A stretch of DNA of 64,000 bases from Hoylesella nanceiensis DSM 19126 = JCM 15639 (GCF_000379965.1 NZ_KB904331.1:248001-312000); one strand, 5' to 3'; counted from the stretch's first letter, positions 26,070 to 35,322 are shown. A program made the numbers and translations. The notes: generated by a model from the sequence alone, not told the origin.

Positions 26070-26810
26070 TTAAACATAATAAACCGACAAGAACTCATAG
26101 TCTTTTATAATCCTTTTGAGGAACTCTGTGGGCAATTGCTCAACCTTTTTAATATTCAACGCATCACGAACTTTGGTTGCAAGTATCACCACTTGCTCAG
26201 TATCTTTACCCTCATTCACTTTCAAAGCCTTCTTAATAATCTCTACTTGTTGCACAGATAAGTCTTCAGCTTGCTTGTAAAGTGGTTGATAATCGGGTGC
26301 TAAATGCCTATAATTATTCAGATTTAGCGTTAGAGATCTTTTGCGTTTCACTCGCACCACCATTGTGCCTGCGGCTAAATCGCCTAATCGTTGATGTCGT
26401 TTTGTGATAAGCATAAACCACGCACCGAGATAAAAAAAGCCATAAGTCTCTACAGGAAGCAACATACCTCTCATTAAATAGTTACCCATTGAGGCAGGAG
26501 TTCCATCTGCTTTCATCACCTTTATGCCCATAATAAACTTGCCAATGGTTTGCCCACCCGTTACTGTTTCTGATACAATAAAGTAAGTTAGAATGGGTAA
26601 CAAAAGGAAAAAGAACCCCAAAAGCAATCCCATTTGGGTAGTAAAATGCATTCCACGGTCTAAATAATCATACAGTCTTATCATAAAAAAGCCATAGAAA
26701 AAGATGATTATCACATCAATTATATGAGCAAAGAAACGTGGTCCAACTCCAACCGTGTCGTGTTTAATTCGCACAAACTGGTTAGTTATAATATCATTCT
26801 TATCGTACAT
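26070..26810 (-). CDS. RDD family membrane protein
   Basis: 246-aa protein with the RDD domain: ...GPRFFAHIIDVIIIFFYGF with R and D in the first helix (residues 22-40), then GGQTIGKFIMGIKVMKADG and a third helix followed by RHQRLGDLAAGTMVV. A cytoplasmic tail of about 100 residues follows. Molecular role not established; RDD proteins often lie beside SpoIIM and MoxR-type genes, as here, where it is divergent from that cluster. Its promoter is clear (26898-26928). Confidence 0.88.
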   Translation of the reverse strand: MYDKNDIITNQFVRIKHDTVGVGPRFFAHIIDVIIIFFYGFFMIRLYDYLDRGMHFTTQMGLLLGFFFLLLPILTYFIVSETVTGGQTIGKFIMGIKVMKADGTPASMGNYLMRGMLLPVETYGFFYLGAWFMLITKRHQRLGDLAAGTMVVRVKRKRSLTLNLNNYRHLAPDYQPLYKQAEDLSVQQVEIIKKALKVNEGKDTEQVVILATKVRDALNIKKVEQLPTEFLKRIIKDYEFLSVYYV

Positions 26811-26897
26811 TTAGTAATTATTTTTCTTCTTAATTCGTTTTGCTTTTAGCATTACAATGCGAGTTGTTTCTTTTTCAATCTAAACAGCTCCACTTCG

Positions 26898-26928
26898 CAA
26901 AGATAGTAACTATTAATCAATTACACAA
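26898..26928 (-). promoter_or_regulatory. Promoter of the RDD gene
   Basis: Minus strand: TTG (26928-26926), 20 nt, TATCTTTG (26905-26898). Leader of about 85 nt. Confidence 0.72.
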
Positions 26929-26970
26929 CAATAGAAGAATTTTAAAACAACATCATAACCATAAAAAATA

Positions 26971-27058
26971 AAAAGCATTGTTTTTGGTATCTAAAAGCAG
27001 TGCTATTACGCCCTAAAAGCATTGCTTTTTGCAAGCAATTTCATAGCTTTTACAAGCG
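26971..27058. repeat. 22-bp palindrome array, locus E (4 units)
   Basis: Units start at 26971, 26993, 27015 and 27037. Unit 3 is AAAAGCATTGCTTTT, a complete palindrome. It lies between the two divergent promoters of the RDD and SpoIIM genes without touching either. Confidence 0.83.
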
Positions 27059-27118
27059 CATCAATAACCCATTGATACACAAAGGCATAAAACAGAAAAT
27101 TTAAAAGATGTTTTTTAC

Positions 27119-27149
27119 TTGTAAGAACGGCAAAAAAAACTTATATTTG
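27119..27149 (+). promoter_or_regulatory. Promoter of the SpoIIM-MoxR cluster
   Basis: TTG (27119-27121), 20 nt, TATATTTG (27142-27149). Transcription would start about 40 nt before the SpoIIM start. Confidence 0.72.
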
Positions 27150-27193
27150 CGTGTGTTTTAACGATCTAAATACAAATAAACTCGTTAGTTATT

Positions 27194-28165
27194 TTGAAAG
27201 AAATAGTATTTATAAAGCAAAATCTTGCTAAGTGGAAGAATGTAGAACAGCGATTAGATAATATACAAGCAGAAAGTCCAGAGAGCCTTTCTAACCTTTA
27301 TTTTGATATCACCTCTGATCTTTCTTTTGCTCAAACCAATTATCCTTCATCGCCAATTACCAATTATCTCAACGATATTGCCCTCACACTACATATTAAT
27401 ATATATAGTAGTAAGCAAGAATCGTGGCGCAGGCTCATCACTTTTTGGACGCAAGAGGTACCCGACACGGTGTATAAAACAAGATATTATCACCTGCTTT
27501 CGCTCATTATATTAGCAGTTAGCATGCTTATTGGCATCGTTTCAACCATCGGAGACCCCGATTTTCCAAACACAATATTAGGTCCTTCCTATATTAGTAT
27601 GACCTTAGATAATATCGATGCTGGCAATCCTATGGCGGTTTATGCTTCCGAAGGGGAGTTTCTTAGCTTCTTTTATATCACCTTAAACAACCTTTGGGTA
27701 GATATTCGAACATTCGCTTCGGGTCTTATCACTTGCTATGGAACCATCACTTCGCTATTATATAATGGTATAATGGTGGGTTGTTTCGAAACGTTCTTAT
27801 ATCAACAGGGGGTATTTAAAGAATCGTTCTTTACGGTATTTGTTCACGGAACGCTTGAAATTGCAACGATGGTGATTAGTGGTGCGGCAGGACTTGCATT
27901 GGGTTTGGGTTGGATTGTGCCTGGAACTTATTCAAGAAAGATTGCCTTTAAACGCAGTGCTATGCAGGGTTTGCGCATCTTTGTGGGTGTTGTTCCCATC
28001 ACAATTACAGCTGGTTTTATCGAAGGATACATCACTCGACACACCGAGTGGCCTTTCTTTGTAAGAGGACTCATCATCTTCTTGTCGCTATGCTTTATTC
28101 TTTTCTATTATATTTACTTACCTTACAAACGCAATGTATATGACAAGAGACAGAAAAAAGATTGA
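27194..28165 (+). CDS. SpoIIM family (stage II sporulation protein M-like) membrane protein
   Basis: 323-aa integral membrane protein of the SpoIIM/DUF95 family. The N-terminal 90 residues (KEIVFIKQNLAKWKNVEQRL) are cytosolic, then about five membrane helices including VHGTLEIATMVISGAAGLALG, a family-like segment. The start codon is TTG, chosen because it gives the FVKQN-like start common in the family and no ATG is near. First gene of the plus-strand cluster; the next ORF overlaps its end by 32 bp. These organisms do not sporulate; the role with MoxR and RDD is unknown. Confidence 0.86.
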   Translation: MKEIVFIKQNLAKWKNVEQRLDNIQAESPESLSNLYFDITSDLSFAQTNYPSSPITNYLNDIALTLHINIYSSKQESWRRLITFWTQEVPDTVYKTRYYHLLSLIILAVSMLIGIVSTIGDPDFPNTILGPSYISMTLDNIDAGNPMAVYASEGEFLSFFYITLNNLWVDIRTFASGLITCYGTITSLLYNGIMVGCFETFLYQQGVFKESFFTVFVHGTLEIATMVISGAAGLALGLGWIVPGTYSRKIAFKRSAMQGLRIFVGVVPITITAGFIEGYITRHTEWPFFVRGLIIFLSLCFILFYYIYLPYKRNVYDKRQKKD

Positions 28166-29144
28166 GTTATACGAAGAAAGAAGCTTTAACGAAAACATCA
28201 ATACGCTGTTTTCGTTTGCTAAACAAAATAAACGTGTTCTGTTTAAGCTCTTTGCTATCATTGCATTGATAACGGCTTTCATCAATATTCCTATCGATTT
28301 TGCTATCCAAAATTACTTTAGTTTTGGCTCTAAATTTGACACAAACGATATTATAAGCACCACTATGTTGCTCAGATTTCTATGTGTCTCGATAGTAGAA
28401 GTATTGTTTGCCATTTTATTTATGAGTATTGTTTTTGCATTCGAGAAGGTATATTTCGATAGAACAACTGATATAACCAATATCAAAATTAAAGACATTA
28501 TAGGTCATATACCTGGTATTGCAAAGCGTTTAGTGGTGTTTGCCATCATACCTATTACGCTTATATGCGCATTATACTTACCAAGTGTAGGAATAACGAC
28601 TACTTCTTTCGACTTTTTTGCTAAGGCACTTCTCATTGGGGGCTTTGTATTTTTCACCTTTTTAATACTCTCTCCCGCTATAGTTTTATTGACTCCATAC
28701 TATGCTTTAGAAGATATTAGCTTGTCGAAAGCCATCTCTAAAAGCATAAAATTGGGCTTTTATAATTGGTTAAGCATTATAGGTTTCGTGTTTACAATAG
28801 GACTTATCTTCTTTCTTATTCGCCTATTGTCAAGCATTCCTACCTATATTCTCATCGCTATGCAGATATTTACGGGTGTGGATTCATCGTCACTTTATAG
28901 TTATACACAGTCATCTAACTATAATGCGATAAATATTATAACTCTAATTGTGTCGCACCTGGGATATATATTGTGGGTTATTTTCTTCACAATAGGCACC
29001 ACTTTGGTGTATGGATCAACGATGGAAAAGACGGAATACAAGAGTATTGACAGCTCAATCGACTATTTTGAGCAACTAAATAACGACATCACAGACCAAA
29101 AATTGGACGAGATTAACGATATAGACATTAGTTCTGAAGATTAG
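28134..29144 (+). CDS. Uncharacterised multi-pass membrane protein
   Basis: A 336-aa protein that I cannot place in a named family. It has about six hydrophobic segments (for example near residues 36-56, 85-103, 130-150, 160-180, 210-235 and 270-295) and an acidic C-terminal tail (DIDISSED). It overlaps SpoIIM by 32 bp; ATG 28140, two codons later, is an alternative start. The DUF4129 gene follows 12 nt after. A gene in this position in related Bacteroidetes clusters encodes a membrane protein of similar size, so it is probably part of the same complex. Confidence 0.75.
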   Translation: MYMTRDRKKIELYEERSFNENINTLFSFAKQNKRVLFKLFAIIALITAFINIPIDFAIQNYFSFGSKFDTNDIISTTMLLRFLCVSIVEVLFAILFMSIVFAFEKVYFDRTTDITNIKIKDIIGHIPGIAKRLVVFAIIPITLICALYLPSVGITTTSFDFFAKALLIGGFVFFTFLILSPAIVLLTPYYALEDISLSKAISKSIKLGFYNWLSIIGFVFTIGLIFFLIRLLSSIPTYILIAMQIFTGVDSSSLYSYTQSSNYNAINIITLIVSHLGYILWVIFFTIGTTLVYGSTMEKTEYKSIDSSIDYFEQLNNDITDQKLDEINDIDISSED

Positions 29145-29156
29145 AAAGTAATTAAA

Positions 29157-29771
29157 ATGAATTATAATCCCATAGATACTCTAAGGATAGATACGGCTAT
29201 TATTCAGCAATTTAATGATGATAAAGCCTTTCATTACACTGCTGAAAAAGCACGAGAAACCACCTCTTTCGAGATACTTTTTGACAACTTAGGTGATATT
29301 CTCGGGAAGTTTTTCGATGCATTAATACCTGGTGAAGAGATAAGAGACTTTGTTTTATATACCTTTGGCTTCGTTTTTATAGTCATAGTATGCTTTGCTA
29401 TCTACCGAAAATTCCCTCATCTCTTTTCATTTAACAAGAAAGTGCAAATCGATGACGCCCTAAAAGAAGAGAATATTCAAACAACTGATTTTGAAAAAGA
29501 AATTAGCTTGGCTCGCCAAAACAATGATCTCAATCGTTTAACACTGCTCATCTATTTGCAAACTCTGTATCTATTGAGCAAGGAAGAGCGCATTCTTTGG
29601 TTGCCAAACAAAACAGTTAAGCAGTATACTTACGAGGTTAAGATGAGTGAATTCAATTATATGACATCGCAATTTATGAAGATTCGCTATGGAAAATATA
29701 ATGCAGACGAATCTACTTGCAGTGAGATGGAAAGATATCAATCTATTATTTTGAAAGGAAAAGCAAAATGA
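29157..29771 (+). CDS. DUF4129 domain protein
   Basis: 204-aa protein with one membrane helix (about residues 66-84, FVLYTFGFVFIVIVCFAIY) and a C-terminal helical domain (about 115-204; EISLARQNNDLNRLTLLIYL, WLPNKTVKQYTYEV) characteristic of DUF4129, known from MoxR-linked clusters and some transglutaminase-type proteins. Its end overlaps the DUF4350 start by 4 bp. Function unknown. Confidence 0.78.
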   Translation: MNYNPIDTLRIDTAIIQQFNDDKAFHYTAEKARETTSFEILFDNLGDILGKFFDALIPGEEIRDFVLYTFGFVFIVIVCFAIYRKFPHLFSFNKKVQIDDALKEENIQTTDFEKEISLARQNNDLNRLTLLIYLQTLYLLSKEERILWLPNKTVKQYTYEVKMSEFNYMTSQFMKIRYGKYNADESTCSEMERYQSIILKGKAK

Positions 29772-31015
29772 AAGGACGCACAATTCTTATTATCACCATC
29801 GCTGTCATAGTTATTTTAACAGCATTTGCCATTCTTATTCAACCCGTAAGACACGATTGGTATCCCTCATATTCATATAATGACAAAGAACCTTTGGGGT
29901 GTTTTGCATTCGATAGCATTATGAAATCAACCCTAAAAAAGGGCTATTCGGTGCAGAATATAACCTTTAGTGAATTGAAAACATCGAAAGCATATCAGAA
30001 AAATAATATACTTTATGCCGATGGAGACTTTTATGTTTCAGACATAGAAGCCGACGCTTTCTTTGATATTGTAAGGAAAGGAGCTCACATTATGGTTGCA
30101 GGTAACTACTTTAGGATATACTCTGAGAAGGATTCTGTATTGATAGACACATACCAATTAGATGATTATGTAGACCTAGAGTATGTCATTGGCAGTGATG
30201 ATCCAAACAATTTCATACCTGCAACATGGCTAAATACAAATAAAGGATATAGCAAAGAGGTCTTTGATTTATACAGTCCAGTAGCCGCAAACACGCTAAT
30301 TGTAGACTCAACTCAAGCTATTCCACTTGCAGAAATAACGGTAGTAAACGATAGTAGCGTTGAAACTCAAGAGCTAATAGCCGCTACTATTCCTTTAGGA
30401 AAGGGTAAAATCACCTTCGTTAGCACCCCTATCGTATTCACAAATGTGGGCGTTCTCGACCCTCATACCAATGTTTATCTACACCGTTTGATGGCACAAA
30501 TAAGCGATAAACCTATCATTCGTATCGACAGAACCATGGCAGCTAGAGAGACAACAGAGCCTTCTATTCTTAGTTATATTACGGGAAAGCCTGGTCTTAA
30601 AACTGCTTTTGCATTGCTAGTCATCACGGGTTTGGTGCTTTTACTGATGCTTGCACGCCGCAAACAGCACATCATTCCAATCATAAGAGAGCCACGAAAC
30701 GCTTCAATTATGTTTGCAAAGCAACTCGGAAACCTATATAAACGAGACAAATCAACAAATGAAGTCGTCTTAAAACGATATCAAGCGTTTATCGAAGATG
30801 TGTATAAAGCCACCTTTATTCATCTTGAAGACACCGAAGATGATAGCAAAAACTTTGCTGCTTTAGCGTCAAGAACAGGCTTAGAGCTATCGTTTATTGA
30901 GAAAACAATAAAGGAATTGCGTTTCGTTTCGCTGCTTTCATATAACATTTCCGAAACAGATATGATCAAACATCTCAAGAATATCAATAAAATAACAAAT
31001 AAATTATCATTATAA
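29768..31015 (+). CDS. DUF4350 domain protein
   Basis: 415-aa membrane-anchored protein: an N-terminal helix (about residues 5-23), then a beta/alpha domain exposed outside the cytosol (about 30-250, with GKGKITFVSTPIVFTNVG resembling the DUF4350 core), a second helix near 275-295 (TAFALLVITGLVLLLMLAR) and a cytosolic C-terminal helical region. Overlaps DUF4129 by 4 bp, and MoxR starts 2 nt after its stop, so these three are tightly coupled. Role not known. Confidence 0.78.
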   Translation: MKGRTILIITIAVIVILTAFAILIQPVRHDWYPSYSYNDKEPLGCFAFDSIMKSTLKKGYSVQNITFSELKTSKAYQKNNILYADGDFYVSDIEADAFFDIVRKGAHIMVAGNYFRIYSEKDSVLIDTYQLDDYVDLEYVIGSDDPNNFIPATWLNTNKGYSKEVFDLYSPVAANTLIVDSTQAIPLAEITVVNDSSVETQELIAATIPLGKGKITFVSTPIVFTNVGVLDPHTNVYLHRLMAQISDKPIIRIDRTMAARETTEPSILSYITGKPGLKTAFALLVITGLVLLLMLARRKQHIIPIIREPRNASIMFAKQLGNLYKRDKSTNEVVLKRYQAFIEDVYKATFIHLEDTEDDSKNFAALASRTGLELSFIEKTIKELRFVSLLSYNISETDMIKHLKNINKITNKLSL

Positions 31016-31017
31016 AT

Positions 31018-31992
31018 ATGAGTGAAATAGTAAGAGAAAGATTAGACCTTACGGGCTTTTCAAATAAGATTGCAGAACTAAAAAGTGCAATTTCTAAAAC
31101 GATTGTAGGCCAAGAGCAAGTTGTTGACTTATTACTTGCATCTTTAGTGTGCGACGGACACGTTCTAATTGAAGGTGTTCCAGGAGTTGCTAAAACCCTT
31201 CTTGCAAAACTAATGGCACGCCTTGTTGATGCAAAGTTTAGCAGAATACAGTTCACACCCGACCTTATGCCAAGTGATGTGTTAGGTACTACGGTGTTTA
31301 ACATGCAGACTTCAACTTTCGATTTCCATAAAGGTCCTGCCTTTGCAAACATCATTTTGGCCGATGAAATAAACAGAGCACCAGCTAAAACACAAGCAGC
31401 TTTGTTCGAAGTGATGGAAGAACGCCAGGCAACTATCGACGGACAATCTTACAAGATGGACGAGATTTATAGCATTTTTGCCACTCAAAACCCTGTAGAA
31501 CAAGAGGGAACATACAAGCTTCCTGAAGCTCAATTAGACCGTTTCCTTGTGAAAATACAGATGAACTACCCCAACATTGAGGAGGAAGTTGAAATTCTTA
31601 TAAGACATAATGAAAAGACTAACATCACAAAGGTTCAAGATATTCAACCCATCATCACTCCAAAAGAGTTGCTCGAACTTCGTTCTTTGCTTCAAAAGGT
31701 GTATATCGAACCAAGTCTTTTAAGATATATTGCTGCCATTGTGCAACAAACTCGCAACAGCAAAGCCATCTATTTAGGTGCATCTCCACGTGCTTCTGTG
31801 GGCATTATGCAACTCTCTAAGGCCATAGCAATATTGGAAGGAAGAGATTATATCACTCCAGATGACATCAAATATTGCGCACCTTACGTACTTGCTCACC
31901 GTATCTTGCTCACCGCAGAGGCAGAAATGGAAGGCTACACCAGCACCAAAATCATTCAACGACTTGTTGAAAAGATCGAAGTGCCTAAGTAA
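31018..31992 (+). CDS. MoxR-family AAA+ ATPase
   Basis: 324-aa cytosolic AAA+ ATPase of the MoxR group, often a chaperone that matures a VWA-bearing or metal-dependent complex. Walker A GVPGVAKT is at residues 53-60, Walker B LADEINRAP at 114-122, followed by FEVMEERQ and the sensor-1 region FATQNPVEQEGTYKLPEAQLDRF. The DUF58 partner, which usually accompanies MoxR, follows after 188 nt that hold a six-unit palindrome array. Confidence 0.95.
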   Translation: MSEIVRERLDLTGFSNKIAELKSAISKTIVGQEQVVDLLLASLVCDGHVLIEGVPGVAKTLLAKLMARLVDAKFSRIQFTPDLMPSDVLGTTVFNMQTSTFDFHKGPAFANIILADEINRAPAKTQAALFEVMEERQATIDGQSYKMDEIYSIFATQNPVEQEGTYKLPEAQLDRFLVKIQMNYPNIEEEVEILIRHNEKTNITKVQDIQPIITPKELLELRSLLQKVYIEPSLLRYIAAIVQQTRNSKAIYLGASPRASVGIMQLSKAIAILEGRDYITPDDIKYCAPYVLAHRILLTAEAEMEGYTSTKIIQRLVEKIEVPK

Positions 31993-32001
31993 TTGATTCT
32001 T

Positions 32002-32133
32002 AAAAGAATATCTCTTTCAAAATAAAAACATTGCTTTTCATTCACAAAAGCAGTGCTTTTACGACGCAAAAAGATAGCTATTGCAATGCAAAAGAATAGC
32101 TTTTAAGATTCAAAAGAATATGTAATTAAAATG
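32002..32133. repeat. 22-bp palindrome array, locus F (6 units, inside an operon)
   Basis: Units start at 32002, 32024, 32046, 32068, 32090 and 32112, all 22 bp apart; units 2-4 are the best matches (AAAAGCAGTGCTTTT in unit 3). It fills most of the 188-nt gap between moxR and DUF58 and is the longest array in the window. Confidence 0.8.
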
Positions 32134-32180
32134 CTCTGCATTCTAATCTGATTTAACAGACGATAAAAATAGAATCTATA

Positions 32181-33494
32181 ATGTTTCTAACACTCCGCTT
32201 TTACATAGCAATGGGAATCATCATTGTGATGTTTTCTCTCAGTTACTCACTGCCATGGTTATTCAAAATATCATGGTTCACGCTGCTTGCGCTAATTGGT
32301 TTCATACTAATCGATTTCGTTTCACTCTACTATAAGAAAGCAATTAAGGCACAGCGAAAGTGTAACAACCGATTTTCGAATGGAGATGAGAATAAAGTTG
32401 TTATCGAAATAGAGAACAAATACATCTTTCCCGTTAGCATAGAGGTGATCGATGAAATACCAGTTGTATTTCAACGACGAGACGTTTTGTTTAAAATTAA
32501 GATTAAAAAGGCAGAAACCAAAGATCTTGTTTATCACCTAAAGCCCTTCAAAAGAGGTGCTTATCAGTTTGATGTGATACACGCTTACACTTCAAGTCCA
32601 ATAGGATTAATTCAAAGAGGTTACCACTTTAAGCAGATTGAAACCGTAAAAGTGTATCCATCTTATAAGCAATTGCATCAATATGAGCTGATGGCTATCA
32701 ACAATAAGATAACAGATCAAGGCATAAAGCGTATTAGAAAGATTGGAAACAACACCGATTTCGAGCACATTAAAGAGTATGTTAAGGGCGACGAGTATCG
32801 CTCTATGAACTGGAAAGCATCGGCAAGACGTGGCCAACTGATGGTGAATGTCTATCAAGACGAGCGTTCTCAAAGCATATTTAATGTGATTGACAAAGGT
32901 AGAGTGATGCAACAAGCATTCGAAAAGATGACTCTTTTAGACTATGCTATTAACGCTTCACTGGTGCTTTCGTATATTGCTATGAACAAAGACGATAAAG
33001 TTGGACTCATAACTTTCGACAAAGAGGTGAACACTTTCTTACCTGCTACCAAGAAAAAGACGCAGATGCAAGAAATACAAGAACGTCTTTACAACGAAAA
33101 AAACACCTTTGGTGAGAGCGACTTCTCGAATCTTTGTATTGGAGTTAACCGACTTGTGAACAAAAGAAGCTTGTTTATTCTCTACACAAACTTCATCAAT
33201 CTATCGTCGTTACAACGCCAATTACCTTATATTATACAGCTTGCTCAACACCATCGAGTGCTTGTTGTGTTCTTTGAAGATAACGAAATGATAGACCAAT
33301 CCAAAGAAACTCCAACCGACGTGCAAGGATATTACACTCAAGCAATGCTGTATAAGGGTATTCAAGAGAAGCATTCTTTAGTTACACACCTAAAGAATCA
33401 CGGTGTACTTACATTGCTCACCTCTCCTGATAAGCTAACAGCTGATGTCATAAACAAATATCTTGACATCAAACAAAGAAACATGTTAACATAA
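32181..33494 (+). CDS. DUF58 domain protein (MoxR partner)
   Basis: 437-aa protein with two N-terminal membrane helices (about residues 10-26 and 31-50) and a DUF58 core: GDEYRSMNWKASARRGQLMV near residues 207-226, the family signature, then a VWA-like fold (DKVGLITFDKEV, RSLFILYTNF). It is the usual partner of MoxR. No VWA/BatA or BatB genes follow, unlike the aerotolerance operon, so this cluster is distinct from that one. Confidence 0.92.
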   Translation: MFLTLRFYIAMGIIIVMFSLSYSLPWLFKISWFTLLALIGFILIDFVSLYYKKAIKAQRKCNNRFSNGDENKVVIEIENKYIFPVSIEVIDEIPVVFQRRDVLFKIKIKKAETKDLVYHLKPFKRGAYQFDVIHAYTSSPIGLIQRGYHFKQIETVKVYPSYKQLHQYELMAINNKITDQGIKRIRKIGNNTDFEHIKEYVKGDEYRSMNWKASARRGQLMVNVYQDERSQSIFNVIDKGRVMQQAFEKMTLLDYAINASLVLSYIAMNKDDKVGLITFDKEVNTFLPATKKKTQMQEIQERLYNEKNTFGESDFSNLCIGVNRLVNKRSLFILYTNFINLSSLQRQLPYIIQLAQHHRVLVVFFEDNEMIDQSKETPTDVQGYYTQAMLYKGIQEKHSLVTHLKNHGVLTLLTSPDKLTADVINKYLDIKQRNMLT

Positions 33495-33572
33495 TATTGT
33501 TTTGCTTTCGGCAAACAACGGCTTTGCAATAAGAATGTAATTACAAATTCATTAAATGTAAAAAAAAAGTCG

Positions 33573-33580
33573 TAAGTTTG
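33573..33580 (+). promoter_or_regulatory. -7 box of the C1 peptidase gene
   Basis: TAAGTTTG, 26 nt before the ATG; the -33 region has no clear TTG. Confidence 0.5.
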
Positions 33581-33606
33581 CATAAAACAAACATTTTAAC
33601 GATAAT

Positions 33607-35013
33607 ATGAATAAGAAACAACTATTTTTAGGTATCCTTATGACCGTTACCACAGCAGCTAATGCACAGCAAAAGAATGGCGGAATTAGCGCAGATATGC
33701 TGCAACAAATAAGCAAAGGCAGCGTTTCTGCCAACCAAAACAAGGCTTTATACAATGCACTTACAGCTAATTCTATCGATAATCTCGCTAAGAATCACGC
33801 CAATTCGGGTAAGGTTGACACCTATTTTAGTGTAGAAACACCCAAACAAAACATTCATAATCAAAAGAGTAGTGGTAGATGTTGGATGTTTACAGGATTG
33901 AATGTGCTAAGAGCTAACTTTGCAAAAGCACACAACGACACCCTTTCTGTAGAATATTCTCATAGCTATCTCTTCTTTTATGACCAGTTAGAGAAGGCTA
34001 ATCTCATGCTTCAAGGAGCAATTAACACAGCAAATAAGCCTTTAGATCATAACGATGTTACTTTCTTTTTCAAACATCCTATCAACGATGGAGGTACCTT
34101 TTGCGGTGTTGCAGACCTCGTTGAGAAGTATGGGTTGGTGCCTATGAGCGTGGTTCCAGAGACTTATTCGTCTGAAAACACAAGCAGAATGGCTCGTATT
34201 ATCTCTTCTAAATTGCGTGAATATGGCTTAGAACTACGCCAAATGGTAGCTAACAAGAAGAAAGATAGCGACATTCAAAAGCGTAAAACCGAAATGCTTA
34301 GCAAGATATATTATATCTTAAGCATGACACTTGGTGAGCCAATTAAAGAGTTTAACTATGCATTCACCAACAAAGAAGGCAAAACTGTAACTCCAACTAA
34401 AAAGTATACACCACAAAGTTTCTATCAAGAAACAGTTGGAAAACAGCTTAATGGCTCATTTATCATGGTGATGAACGACCCAAGACACCCTTATTATAAG
34501 ACTTATGAGATTGACTTAGATCGCCATACATACGATGGTCATAACTGGAAATACCTCAACTTGCCAATGGAAGACATTGCTAATTTGGCAATTGCATCAT
34601 TAAAAGACGGCAGAAAAATGTACTCAAGCTATGACGTTGGCAAGCAAATGGACAAAGAAAGAGGCTTCTTAGACCCTAAAAACTACGACTATGCCACTTT
34701 GTTCGACACATCATTTAAGATGAATAAAGCAGAAAGAATCGCTACATTTGATAGCGGAAGCACACACGCTATGACGCTAACTGCAGTGGATTTAGATGCT
34801 AACGGAAAGCCAACAAAATGGAAAGTTGAAAACAGTTGGGGAACAGATAACGCACAAAAAGGTTACTTAATTATGACAAATGATTGGTTTAACGAATATA
34901 TGTTCCGCCTTGTTGTAGACAAAAAGTATGTTCCTGAGAACCTACTTAAGATGGAAGCACAAAAACCTATCATGCTTACATACGACGATCCTTTGTTTTC
35001 TATAGACGATTAA
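33607..35013 (+). CDS. Exported C1 (papain-like) peptidase, PepC/bleomycin-hydrolase type
   Basis: 468-aa cysteine aminopeptidase-like protein. Catalytic Cys92 lies in SSGRCWMFTGLNVLR; His is in STHAMTLTAVD and Asn in KVENSWG, completing the triad. The first 20 residues (MNKKQLFLGILMTVTTAANA) look like a signal peptide, so the protein probably works in the periplasm or is secreted, unlike cytosolic PepC. It is monocistronic, with a terminator at 35076-35107. Peptide trimming for nutrition or virulence is plausible, since peptide-using oral and gut Bacteroidales have similar enzymes. Confidence 0.9.
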   Translation: MNKKQLFLGILMTVTTAANAQQKNGGISADMLQQISKGSVSANQNKALYNALTANSIDNLAKNHANSGKVDTYFSVETPKQNIHNQKSSGRCWMFTGLNVLRANFAKAHNDTLSVEYSHSYLFFYDQLEKANLMLQGAINTANKPLDHNDVTFFFKHPINDGGTFCGVADLVEKYGLVPMSVVPETYSSENTSRMARIISSKLREYGLELRQMVANKKKDSDIQKRKTEMLSKIYYILSMTLGEPIKEFNYAFTNKEGKTVTPTKKYTPQSFYQETVGKQLNGSFIMVMNDPRHPYYKTYEIDLDRHTYDGHNWKYLNLPMEDIANLAIASLKDGRKMYSSYDVGKQMDKERGFLDPKNYDYATLFDTSFKMNKAERIATFDSGSTHAMTLTAVDLDANGKPTKWKVENSWGTDNAQKGYLIMTNDWFNEYMFRLVVDKKYVPENLLKMEAQKPIMLTYDDPLFSIDD

Positions 35014-35075
35014 TTTTATATTTTGATCATAAACAAAAAGTAATTTTGTTCTCAAAACAATGTATTCGAAATTGG

Positions 35076-35107
35076 GGCAGACTCTTTTTAGAGTCTGCCT
35101 TTTTTGT
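35076..35107 (+). terminator. Terminator of the C1 peptidase gene
   Basis: GGCAGACTC (35076-35084) pairs with GAGTCTGCC (35091-35099), a 9-bp stem with a 6-nt loop, followed by TTTTTTG. Confidence 0.92.
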
Positions 35108-35162
35108 TTTTGTATAACAAACTCATCGCCTTCATTATCAATAGCCTCCACCACTCTATTCT

Positions 35163-35250
35163 AAAAGCATTGCTATTGCACAATAAAAGCAATGTTTTTA
35201 CACTTCAATATCAATGCAATTGCATCATAAAAGCAGTGCAATTGCAAGCT
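35163..35250. repeat. 22-bp palindrome array, locus G (4 units)
   Basis: Units start at 35163, 35185, 35207 and 35229; unit 1 is AAAAGCATTGCTATT. It lies between the peptidase terminator and the promoter of the FMN-binding gene. Confidence 0.82.
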
Positions 35251-35322
35251 TTAAAAACGTCTTTTAAAATATTAAGATAAAAATATCGCTCTCAAAAACC
35301 CCTCTAACTACACAATTATTTA

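Noticed and set aside
30984-31355. 123-codon minus-strand ORF within moxR
   Set aside because: Shadow frame of the MoxR gene, which has full Walker motifs.
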